From NCBI GenBank assembly GCA_934249265.1, contig CAKQKQ010000001.1, forward strand, positions 49,269-113,268: DNA of 64,000 bases, read 5' to 3'. Made by a program: the position numbers and the translations under genes. Origin of the DNA: an uncultured Clostridia bacterium (GTDB lineage Bacteria; Bacillota; Clostridia; Christensenellales; Borkfalkiaceae). Below are positions 37,187 to 43,835 of the stretch, piece by piece. The notes under the pieces were generated by a model that was not told where the DNA came from, made no database searches, and saw only the letters and a program-made list of their open reading frames with translations. Positions within the stretch are counted from its first letter, which is position 1. The number at the start of each line of letters is the position of its first letter.

Positions 37187-37854
37187 TAAGCCACCTCCCT
37201 TTTATGAGAAATGGCAAATTCGCTTTCAAATTGTATAAGATTTATTCCATACATTTTTGCCAAACAAAATAGTTTGTCCGGCATTCTTCCGTATACAACT
37301 ATGTTTTTAGGTTTTAAGGCTTGTACCACGTAATCAAATCCGCGGATAAACATTTGCTTTTCTTCTATTGTTTTGATACACCCGTGCGTACCTACGGCTA
37401 TGGTTTTGTTTTGTTCTACGCCAAGAACGGAAAGGGCGAAAGTCCTTTCGTCTCCCCACCTTACGTTAGGTATAATTTCTACTCCGTTTTCGTAAAGGTA
37501 TGCCGCAAGGGCTTTTCCTTTGTATGTATTCCATTTTTGCATTACGAGAGGCATGTCGTAATACAAACTGAAATCCGGCGAAATTATGCCTTTGAACCTT
37601 TTAATAATTGGCAAATATTTCTGCGGATTGTTCCATAACTTTTCAAACTTATAATCATGTTCGTAAAAATGAATCCATGAATCATATTCTTTTGAAGTTA
37701 CGGCTTTTGAAAAAGATATAACTTTTTCGGGTATTTTGTTACTTGTAATTATGCAAGGTATTTCTTCATCGCCCGCATAATTTGCATTTTTTACTAAAAA
37801 CGCATGAAAAACGTCTTTGCGCCTATTTTCGGGCGCACTTAAATTTGTAGACAT
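37186..37854 (-). CDS. DUF4417 family protein
   Basis: 222 residues with DUF4417 hallmarks: IHFYEHDYKFEKLWNNP, ISPDFSLYYDMPLVMQKWN, VEIIPNVRWGDERTF, AVGTHGCI and NIVVYGRMPD. The family is common on phages, plasmids and integrative elements; its biochemical function is not established. The ATG at 37854 follows GGAGGTGCTTACAAGC; an in-frame GTG at 37866 overlaps that RBS and is unlikely. It is the first gene of a three-gene operon (DUF4417, Ntox50, acidic protein) whose junctions overlap or nearly touch. Confidence 0.85.
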   Translation of the reverse strand: MSTNLSAPENRRKDVFHAFLVKNANYAGDEEIPCIITSNKIPEKVISFSKAVTSKEYDSWIHFYEHDYKFEKLWNNPQKYLPIIKRFKGIISPDFSLYYDMPLVMQKWNTYKGKALAAYLYENGVEIIPNVRWGDERTFALSVLGVEQNKTIAVGTHGCIKTIEEKQMFIRGFDYVVQALKPKNIVVYGRMPDKLFCLAKMYGINLIQFESEFAISHKREVA

Positions 37855-37908
37855 GCTTGTAAGCACCTCCGTTTTTTATTTACCGCTTTGGGTATCGTCA
37901 AAAAACAT

Positions 37909-37937
37909 TTGACACAAAAGACGGAAAATGCTATACT
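37909..37937 (+). promoter_or_regulatory. Consensus promoter pointing away from the DUF4417 operon
   Basis: TTGACA at 37909-37914, exact 17-bp spacer, TATACT at 37932-37937, on the plus strand. No plus-strand gene follows; only a short hairpin-ended segment does. Confidence 0.75.
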
Positions 37938-37943
37938 TACATT

Positions 37944-38013
37944 AGTAGAGTGTTGTATAAACACATTCCGAGAGGCACTTAATTGTTGTTGGTAGCAACT
38001 TTTAGGTGCTTTT
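37944..38013 (+). ncRNA. Candidate ~70-nt structured small RNA
   Basis: Downstream of the consensus promoter the expected transcript begins near 37944. It has a small hairpin GTGTT/AACAC (37950-37964) and a longer one: AGGCACTTAA (37973-37982) pairs with TTTAGGTGCTT region (38002-38011), with an inner GTTG/CAAC stem (37985-37988 / 37996-37999) and a 7-nt loop, followed by TTTCCTTTAT. No ORF with RBS. Read on the minus strand, the same dyad lies in the leader of the DUF4417 operon, so it could regulate that leader in antisense. Confidence 0.5.
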
Positions 38014-38031
38014 CCTTTATATAAAACGTTT

Positions 38032-38601
38032 TTAATTTTTACTGAAAAGGTTTAATAGTCGTACTTCGTGTGGTTTAAGTTCGAATAAATGATCATTCCA
38101 ATTGCGGAATCTTGTAAATGCGTACGACGCGCTTTCCGATGATAGTTTAAATATTATTGCGATGTCCATAAAGTCTTCACAGTTAAATTTTGCAATAATA
38201 GGCGGCGGGGCTAACGAGTACGCCGCAAAATAGTTTGCGCACTTTTCGGCATAAGCGGAATCTTCTTTATGCCCCAATAAAATATGCCCGATTTCATGCA
38301 TAATGGTAAAACGTTGACGTTCGATACAATGCGAATCGTCGTAAAAAATTTTATAAACACCTTCTTTTGTTCTTCCGCTTGTGCCTGATATTTCGTGCTC
38401 TTTCAACATAGAAAGACTTTCATGTGAGATTTGAGAGTAGGGTATTAATATAAAACCTTTTTGTATTGCTATTTCAAAAGGGTTAATCGGTAATTTATTT
38501 ACGTTTATTTCTGTATATAAATTAACGACGGTTTTTTCAATTTTAGTATAATCTTTGCGGATTAAGGATGCAAGTTCATGCGTGTCAGAATCAATTGTCA
38601 T
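38032..38601 (-). CDS. ImmA/IrrE family metallo-endopeptidase
   Basis: 189 residues with the gluzincin motif MHEIGHILLGHKED, in which HEIGH binds zinc, and the family AEKCANYFAAYSLAPPP segment. In ICEBs1 and related elements ImmA cleaves the partner XRE repressor to induce the element. It starts inside the XRE gene (11-bp overlap), so the pair is co-translated. The partner system they control is probably local; the DUF4417-Ntox50 operon lies directly downstream. Confidence 0.92.
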   Translation of the reverse strand: MTIDSDTHELASLIRKDYTKIEKTVVNLYTEINVNKLPINPFEIAIQKGFILIPYSQISHESLSMLKEHEISGTSGRTKEGVYKIFYDDSHCIERQRFTIMHEIGHILLGHKEDSAYAEKCANYFAAYSLAPPPIIAKFNCEDFMDIAIIFKLSSESASYAFTRFRNWNDHLFELKPHEVRLLNLFSKN

Positions 38602-38896
38602 TAAGCAATAACCTCATTAGTTCCATTTTTTCTTCTTTGCTCATATCTTTTGCTCCGCGAGCAACAAAACGATAAATTTCGGCGTAATCGGGTTTGTCGG
38701 TTTTGCCGTTGATTAAATAATCGGACGTAGTGTTTAAAGCCGTGGCGATATTCGCCAAAATTTCTGCTTTAGGTTGTCTTTCGTCGTTTAAATACCTTGA
38801 TAAAGTCGATTCCGTAACGCCTGCCATGATTGCTAATTCTTTTTGTGTTAAGCCTTCTTTATTCATTAATTCAGCAATTCTTTCACCTATATTCAT
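38591..38896 (-). CDS. XRE family transcriptional regulator
   Basis: 101 residues. The helix-turn-helix is LTQKELAIMAGVTESTLSRYLNDERQPK (~residues 17-44), followed by NIATALNTTSDYLING and a short C-terminal tail that would be the ImmA target. RBS GGAGGAGAAAAA. A perfect promoter (38926-38954) and palindromic operator (38960-38977) directly upstream indicate autoregulation. Confidence 0.93.
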   Translation of the reverse strand: MNIGERIAELMNKEGLTQKELAIMAGVTESTLSRYLNDERQPKAEILANIATALNTTSDYLINGKTDKPDYAEIYRFVARGAKDMSKEEKMELMRLLLNDN

Positions 38897-38925
38897 TTTT
38901 TCTCCTCCATGTTCACTCCGGCAAT

Positions 38926-38954
38926 ATTATAACACGCGTATTACCATTTGTCAA
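38926..38954 (-). promoter_or_regulatory. Perfect consensus promoter of the XRE-ImmA operon
   Basis: On the minus strand TTGACA (38954-38949), 17-bp spacer and TATAAT (38931-38926). The spacer contains ATGGTAAT, a half-site of the operator next to it. Confidence 0.9.
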
Positions 38955-38959
38955 CTAAA

Positions 38960-38977
38960 AATTACCAATTGGTAATT
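38960..38977. promoter_or_regulatory. 18-bp perfect palindrome, likely XRE operator
   Basis: AATTACCAATTGGTAATT is its own reverse complement. A further half-site-like ATTACCATTT lies at 38940-38949 within the promoter spacer, so a bound repressor would block RNA polymerase. Confidence 0.8.
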
Positions 38978-39010
38978 AAGATTATTAATTTCTTATGTAT
39001 TTAGAGATAA

Positions 39011-39049
39011 AAAAGTTAAAGCGTACGTTTAACGTACGCTTTAACTTTT
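39011..39049. terminator. Long palindromic bidirectional terminator
   Basis: AAAAGTTAAAGCGTACGTT (39011-39029) pairs perfectly with AACGTACGCTTTAACTTTT (39031-39049). A and T runs flank it, so it can end transcription of the rubrerythrin unit and insulate the XRE promoter. Confidence 0.85.
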
Positions 39050-39150
39050 TAATTTTTAAGAAGTAAGGTAAAAAACAGTTTTAAATTTGCGCTATTTGTA
39101 ACTTGCGCGCTAAATAAATTAAACGTTTTGTTATTCTTAATTATTCTTTT

Positions 39151-39282
39151 TTATAAATCGTCCACGTCTTGGTCGGGTTCTTCCATATATCCAAGCAGAT
39201 AATTTCCCGTATAACTACCCAGCGGGTCGGTTATAGATTTAAAAGACGGGCGCTTATTTTTGTTTTTATTATTCTTTTTCAT
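39151..39282 (-). CDS. Small protein with DPLGSYTG...PDQDVDDL motif (43 aa)
   Basis: A 43-residue ORF behind rubrerythrin: a Lys/Asn-rich start (MKKNNKNKNKRPSF) and a core SITDPLGSYTGNYLLGYMEE ending PDQDVDDL. I associate the DPxGSYTG...PxQDxDDL pattern with conserved tiny proteins of Clostridia, from memory and unverified. The start overlaps the stop of another tiny frame (TAATG) and a weak AAAGG lies 10 bp upstream. The C-terminal -DVDDL ends two lines before a palindromic terminator. Function unknown. Confidence 0.65.
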   Translation of the reverse strand: MKKNNKNKNKRPSFKSITDPLGSYTGNYLLGYMEEPDQDVDDL

Positions 39283-39371
39283 TACTTGCAACCTTTAGTA
39301 GTTGTTTTTTCGTTAGACTTATTCTTGCAGTTTTTAGTTGTCTTTTGAGTTTCTTGTTTGGTTTTTCTCAT
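39282..39371 (-). CDS. Possible 29-aa Lys/Thr/Asn-rich peptide overlapping rubrerythrin end
   Basis: Frame MRKTKQETQKTTKN...CK overlaps the last 38 bp of the rubrerythrin gene and shares one base with the start of the 43-aa ORF. There is no RBS. It may only be the path that couples translation of the downstream small gene. Confidence 0.3.
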   Translation of the reverse strand: MRKTKQETQKTTKNCKNKSNEKTTTKGCK

Positions 39372-39957
39372 TTTTGTTTTCGCACGGATAATTTATTTCC
39401 ACAAAGCCTTGACTCGACCGGCACAACGGACAAATAGTCCATGCCTCGTAATCTTCATAGGTATGACCGCAGTTTTCGCAACGGTAAAGTCGCTTTTCGG
39501 TGCTTTTATATAAAGAAGCGTCTACAAAGGCTTTGTAAAGGTAAGCAAATTTATTTTTATGCTCTTGCTCGACTGCCGACATAAGTTTAAACGTATTCGC
39601 TACGTCTTCAAACCCTTCGCTTTGCGCAATATCGGCAAATTCGAGGTAAATTCTCGCTTCGTTTTTCTCGGCGTCTATCGCGCCTTTAAGTCCCGATTCA
39701 AGCGTTTCGCCGTCAAACGGATATCCTGCGCAAATATCTATGTTTTTGCATTCGTTTGCGTGCGTTAAAATAAGTTGCATCAATCGTTTTGCGTGAAACG
39801 TCTCGTTTTTTGCAAGCATTTGAAGTTCTGCCGCAAGCGAAGAATACCCTTGTTGTGTGGCATAATCCGACAAAATTTGATATCTCATACCCGCCATACA
39901 TTCTCCGGCAAAACTTCTTGCCAGCAGAGTATAAGTTTTTGTTTCTTTAAATTCCAT
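39334..39957 (-). CDS. rbr: Rubrerythrin
   Basis: Non-haem diiron peroxidase for H2O2 detoxification in anaerobes. The ferritin-like four-helix part carries Glu19 (FAGEC), Glu52/His55 (NETFH), Glu97/Glu100 and Glu130/His133 (VEQEH). The C-terminal rubredoxin-like site has Cys160, Cys163, Cys176 and Cys179 (CENCG...CPLC). 207 residues, with a short polar tail after the rubredoxin domain. RBS GAGGAGGGATGT. TGTCGAA, identical to the core Spo0A box, lies upstream at about 39992. Confidence 0.95.
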   Translation of the reverse strand: MEFKETKTYTLLARSFAGECMAGMRYQILSDYATQQGYSSLAAELQMLAKNETFHAKRLMQLILTHANECKNIDICAGYPFDGETLESGLKGAIDAEKNEARIYLEFADIAQSEGFEDVANTFKLMSAVEQEHKNKFAYLYKAFVDASLYKSTEKRLYRCENCGHTYEDYEAWTICPLCRSSQGFVEINYPCENKNEKNQTRNSKDN

Positions 39958-40192
39958 ACATCCCTCCTCTGGTATTATCTTGTGCGGATTTTGTCGAATT
40001 TATACGTAAACGATAAAAAATTTTGATTTATACGTTTTGGTCGGGCGGGGTATATAGGGCTGTGTAAGATTAGATAGGTGTGTGGGGTGGCGTAAAATTT
40101 TTTAGTAAAGGGTTATGTCGCGATGCGATGATTTTCGATTTATCCGTACAGTAATGGATTATGCGCTGAAAGATATCATTATATAATATAAA

Positions 40193-40224
40193 ACCCTCGG
40201 CAGACGATTTAAGTCCGCCGAGGT
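40193..40224 (-). terminator. Terminator of the metallopeptidase gene
   Basis: On the minus strand CCTCGGC and GCCGAGG (40217-40223 / 40195-40201) form the stem, followed by TTTTATATTATAT. Confidence 0.7.
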
Positions 40225-40240
40225 TAAATTTTTTATAAAA

Positions 40241-40975
40241 TTATTTTTTCTTTCTTGAAAATTGCGACAGAATGAGAATAAATCTCAACAAATAAAGAAG
40301 AGATACAAGCAACGACGCTACGTAAGTAAGCGCAGCCGCATGAAGCACTTGTTTTGCTTGAGAAGTTTCTTTTTGGTTTAAAATTCCCGTGTCGTATAAA
40401 ATTTTGCCCGCGCGTTTGGACGCATTGAGTTCGACGGGCAAAGTGACAAGCGCGAATATAGAGGTGAGGGCATATGCCAAAATACCTATCGCGACTATTA
40501 TTTTACCCGCTTGTATTCCGCCGTTGCTATTTGCGAGCCATTCGATTATCAAGCCGATTATCGCAATCGGAAGAGCAAGTCTCGAGCCGAAGTTTGTTAT
40601 CGGCACTAAAATCGAACGCAACTTCATGGGTTTGTAATCGTCTTTCTTTTGAAGGGCGTGACCCACTTCGTGAGCGGCAACCGCAAGCGCGGCGACCGAG
40701 TTACTGCTATACGTACTCTCCGAAAGTGACAGAATTTCCGTTTGCGGATTATAATTATCTGTGAGCGAACCGGACACTTGTTGCACCGAAATGTAGTTAA
40801 GTCCGTTTCTGTCAAGCAACATTCTGCTAAGTTCCGCCGCCGTCATATTTGACGAGGCTTGCACGCGCGAATATTTTTTAAACGTGGTGCTTATGCGTAT
40901 TTGCGCGTAAATCGAAAATATTATGCCCGGTATTAAAATAATCATCGAGCCGTAATAAAGTATATAAAAAAGCAT
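40241..40975 (-). CDS. YugP-type membrane zinc metallopeptidase
   Basis: 244 residues, Zn-peptidase_2 (YugP) family. The zinc motif AAHEVGHALQ gives His102, Glu103, His106; an N-terminal helix (FYILYYGSMIILIPGIIFSIYAQ) and three C-terminal hydrophobic segments embed it in the membrane. The conserved ASSNMTAAELSRMLLDRNGL and TEILSLSESTYS lie between. RBS AAAAGGAGAACAATT. Physiological substrate unknown. Confidence 0.93.
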   Translation of the reverse strand: MLFYILYYGSMIILIPGIIFSIYAQIRISTTFKKYSRVQASSNMTAAELSRMLLDRNGLNYISVQQVSGSLTDNYNPQTEILSLSESTYSSNSVAALAVAAHEVGHALQKKDDYKPMKLRSILVPITNFGSRLALPIAIIGLIIEWLANSNGGIQAGKIIVAIGILAYALTSIFALVTLPVELNASKRAGKILYDTGILNQKETSQAKQVLHAAALTYVASLLVSLLYLLRFILILSQFSRKKK

Positions 40976-41014
40976 TAATTGTTCTCCTTTTGTGTATTAA
41001 TCTTGTTTTGTGTA

Positions 41015-41572
41015 TTAATCTTGCGTGTCTACGTCTTGCGTGGTTGCAGTTTGCGTAGTTACGTCTTGATTATTTGTTGTTTGAGTGTTTGCGTCCTTTT
41101 TAAAAATGAGCAATTTTCTCGAAATATAGTTGTACACAAGCACGACAAGTGTCATTACTATCTTGATAATCCACTCGTTTGCGCCGAGTTTTCCGCAAAA
41201 TACGTACATGCCTATCTCGTGAATAGCGAGACCTATTGCCGACAAAACGGCAAAACTTATAAATCCGCTTGCGCTTTTAGAGTTGCCTTTGTTGATAAAC
41301 ACAAAAACGACGGACAAAACGTAATTGATTATAAGTCCGATTACAAATCCCAAACCCGTGCCGACCATGTTTGCCGCGAGCGATGGTTTTTGAGTCGCGC
41401 CGAAAAACACGTTGTAAAAATGCGGGTAGATTTTGGGATTAAATATGTATAAAACAATGCCCATGGTCAAAAAGTCAACCACCGTGGCAATTCCTCCGAC
41501 GATTAAAAATCTTAAAATTTCAAAAAGGGCGGGATATTTCTTGTTTAATTCGATAATTTTTTCTTTTATCAT
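41015..41572 (-). CDS. GtrA-like family membrane protein
   Basis: 185 residues with four transmembrane helices and the GtrA pattern: FLIVGGIATVVDFLTM, LGFVIGLIINYVLSVVFVF, and VVLVYNYISRKLLIF at the end of the fold. GtrA proteins are thought to move prenyl-linked sugars across the membrane. The C-terminal ~22 residues are a repetitive Thr/Gln/Asp tail (TTQDVDTQD type). An 18-bp direct repeat (TTTTGTGTATTAATCTTG, about 40989 and 41007) overlaps the stop codon, so the tail DNA is slippage-prone. Confidence 0.9.
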   Translation of the reverse strand: MIKEKIIELNKKYPALFEILRFLIVGGIATVVDFLTMGIVLYIFNPKIYPHFYNVFFGATQKPSLAANMVGTGLGFVIGLIINYVLSVVFVFINKGNSKSASGFISFAVLSAIGLAIHEIGMYVFCGKLGANEWIIKIVMTLVVLVYNYISRKLLIFKKDANTQTTNNQDVTTQTATTQDVDTQD

Positions 41573-41593
41573 ACGTTGCCTCTTACATTCAAT

Positions 41594-41622
41594 ATAATAT
41601 CATACCCTTAAAAAATTGTCAA
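41594..41622 (-). promoter_or_regulatory. Sigma-A type promoter of the GtrA-like gene
   Basis: Minus strand TTGACA (41622-41617), 17-bp spacer, TATTAT (41599-41594), 22 bp before the ATG. Confidence 0.75.
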
Positions 41623-41676
41623 TGCAATGTAGTTAAATGTGTTGCGCCTTTACAAACAATTTAAACGCATAAAAAC

Positions 41677-42576
41677 TTAATCGATTTCGTTGATATTGCA
41701 AATAAGTCCGTTTGAAAAACACAGTTTAAAGACCTTCATTTTATCATTATATAATAAAAGGTATTCGTCGGCGGTGGGCAACGGGATAATTTCGCAAATT
41801 TCGCCGATAAACGAATAAAGCGAATTTTGCCTTTGATACATTTCCGTGGTAAGATATTCTTTTAAGTCCCCCTTTGCCCGCATTTCTTCAAAAAACAGCA
41901 TGCCTTTCATTTCCTCGGGAAAGGTCTTGTCAAGCGTCGCGGCAACCTCGTAATGGGTGCATTTAAAAGATTTTTCCTCTTCCCAAGTGGACGTAATGAC
42001 GTGCTTTTTGCTGTCTGAAAGGCATTGTTTAATATGCAAATGCGAGTCCAAAGTAAACGACTCGATTGCTTTTTCAAACCGCAAATCGAGGCTGTAAACC
42101 TCGTAAACGATTAGCGTGTTTATTGCGTTTCCCGTTAAAAAAATATAAGCAAAACTTTCGCCGTTTTTGTTTGCGCTGTCGATTTTTATCTCGTTTGGAG
42201 CAAACGGTATCTCCAAAACGTCCACGTTTGAGTTTGTCGACGTGATAAGCCTAAGCCGCCCGTCGGACACGGCTGTTACGGAAAACTTGTTTCCGTTTAT
42301 ATATTTTTCCGCATATGCAAGCACTTTATACGGCAACGATTCTTGCGGAAAATAAAGCACGCGCACAAAAGTGCCGTTTAAGGTGTTTAAAACGCTCACG
42401 TTTTTACACAGCGACGGTTTCGTTATGTCAAAAGCGATGGGGCATTTGCCGTCGAGCGGCAAAATTTCAACTATGGTAAAATTTTTGTCTATGGGGAGAA
42501 TGTTTCTCGAAACGTTGCCATAAAGCGTGCCGTCGAGTTTAAGCGCGGCCGGCGTGGGTGAATAAAAGTAATACAT
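41677..42576 (-). CDS. Hypothetical protein with beta-propeller-like character
   Basis: About 299 residues from ATG at 42576 (MYYFYSPTPAALKLDGTLYG); an in-frame TTG at 42636 would add 20 residues, and neither start has a good RBS, so the start is uncertain. The sequence alternates short beta-like strands with turns throughout (e.g. NKFSVTAVSDGRLRLIT) and lacks signal or membrane segments. I do not recognise the family. It is divergent from the gene at 42856. Confidence 0.6.
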   Translation of the reverse strand: MYYFYSPTPAALKLDGTLYGNVSRNILPIDKNFTIVEILPLDGKCPIAFDITKPSLCKNVSVLNTLNGTFVRVLYFPQESLPYKVLAYAEKYINGNKFSVTAVSDGRLRLITSTNSNVDVLEIPFAPNEIKIDSANKNGESFAYIFLTGNAINTLIVYEVYSLDLRFEKAIESFTLDSHLHIKQCLSDSKKHVITSTWEEEKSFKCTHYEVAATLDKTFPEEMKGMLFFEEMRAKGDLKEYLTTEMYQRQNSLYSFIGEICEIIPLPTADEYLLLYNDKMKVFKLCFSNGLICNINEID

Positions 42577-42735
42577 ACTTAAATATATTTCGTTTTTAGT
42601 GAGTGTATGTATAAAATCAATTATCCAAGGCAACAATATTGGTGTAAAAAGCGAAATTTAACGCCGCTTTTGCATAGTTGTTTCAGTGCTTTTATCGCCA
42701 TAAATAATCGGTTTGTGCGTTTCGGTTGGATATTG

Positions 42736-42768
42736 AAAATTTTACTCGCTTGCACGAGTGAAAATTTC
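42736..42768. other. Hairpin in the divergent intergenic region
   Basis: AAATTTTACTCG (42737-42748) pairs with CGAGTGAAAATTT (42755-42767) with one bulged G and a 6-nt loop. It lies between two divergent genes and could be a regulator site or an RNA structure. Confidence 0.4.
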
Positions 42769-42855
42769 TGTTAAAAACGGATTAAGTGCGGCAAAAGTCA
42801 AAGCGGCATGGTTTCGGTTAAAATTTATAACGAAAAAATTTAAAAGGAGGAATAA

Positions 42856-43530
42856 ATGAAAGGTTTTAGTCCAGACGAGATAAAAAGACTAATTTATCTC
42901 GCCGACAAAAACAAAAGAGAAGGCAAAAGTTTATCGGAGGTGTTTAGGCAGTTTGCCGCGGAAAGCGGTCGAGCAAAGGGCAGCGTGAGAAATTTTTATT
43001 ATAATTTGCTGTCGGGTGCGGAAAAGGGCGACGAAAGGTGTTTAAATTATTTAAAAGGAACTTCATTAAAGAGCGAAAAATTCGATAAGTTTACTCGCAA
43101 AAACGAAGAAGCGATGCTCGAAAGTATTTTCACCGCCGTGGGGCAAGGTAAATCGGTGCGCCGAGCGATAATCGACCTTTCGGACGGCGACGAAAAAACA
43201 ATTTTGCGTTATCAAAACAAATATCGCAATTTAATACTCAAAAATCGTCCGCTTGTGGAAAGCGTGGTTGAAAAAGTGCGTCAAAAGGGCATAAATCTCG
43301 TTTCGCCGTATAAAAAGACGGTCAACGACGTAATGCTTTTAAACAGACTTAAAAACGAAATCAATTCGCTTGTCGGCAAAATTTCCGACGATTTGCGCAA
43401 GGAAAATTATTCGCTTAAAAAGCGCATAGAGATGCTCGAAAGCGAAAACGCAACTCTTTTGGCGTTAAAGGACAAAACTACGATTTCAAAAGCGGTGGGG
43501 TATTATACCGACAACAAAAAAATTTTATAA
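42856..43530 (+). CDS. Hypothetical protein, helical, possibly DNA-binding
   Basis: 224 residues. The N-terminal ~55 (SPDEIKRLIYLADKNKREGK...SVRNFYYNLL) and a second block at ~78-130 (KNEEAMLESIFTAVGQGKSVRRAI...ILRYQNKYRNLI) look like two related three-helix (Myb/HTH-like) modules. Residues ~170-205 form a coiled coil (LRKENYSLKKRIEMLESENATLLALKD). The layout recalls sporulation regulators of the RsfA type, but this is resemblance only. Very good RBS (AAAAGGAGGAATAA). Confidence 0.65.
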   Translation: MKGFSPDEIKRLIYLADKNKREGKSLSEVFRQFAAESGRAKGSVRNFYYNLLSGAEKGDERCLNYLKGTSLKSEKFDKFTRKNEEAMLESIFTAVGQGKSVRRAIIDLSDGDEKTILRYQNKYRNLILKNRPLVESVVEKVRQKGINLVSPYKKTVNDVMLLNRLKNEINSLVGKISDDLRKENYSLKKRIEMLESENATLLALKDKTTISKAVGYYTDNKKIL

Positions 43531-43835
43531 GCCGCTGTAAGTAAATTTCCCATCGTAAATATTGCGCATTTTTTAGCGGTCGGGATAAATACAGATAAAA
43601 ATTTTTTAAATTTAATTTATAAAAAATCAAAAGCCGTACGCTTTTTATAAGGCGCGGTTTTTATTTTTATGTCGTTTTTACAGCATACGTTTGGTGCAAA
43701 AACGACATAAACCCCACCCGCAAAATTACATTTACGCCGATTTTTAAAAAATTGCATAATTTTCGGCGGGTATTGCAAAAAACGTATAATTGTGATATAA
43801 TAAAAAACGGACTAAAAAAACGGAGCGAAGGCAAA
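43531..43835 (+). other. Gap with the promoter of the radical SAM operon
   Basis: About 305 bp without a gene. A GC-poor imperfect hairpin (AAGCCGTACGC...GCGCGGTTTTTATTTT, about 43630-43668) may terminate the upstream gene, and a good promoter lies at 43773-43801. Confidence 0.45.
43773..43801 (+). promoter_or_regulatory. Sigma-A type promoter of the radical SAM operon
   Basis: TTGCAA at 43773-43778, 17-bp spacer, TATAAT at 43796-43801. Confidence 0.75.

Noticed and set aside
37951..38022. Short peptide start (TTG TTG GTA GCA ...) in the candidate small RNA
   Set aside because: Twelve codons only, weak GAGAGG, and the frame lies within the terminator hairpin.
40979..41452. 157-codon plus-strand frame antisense to the GtrA-like gene
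   Set aside because: It mirrors a clear family gene on the other strand, and its composition (Cys/Tyr/Val-rich) is that of a shadow frame.
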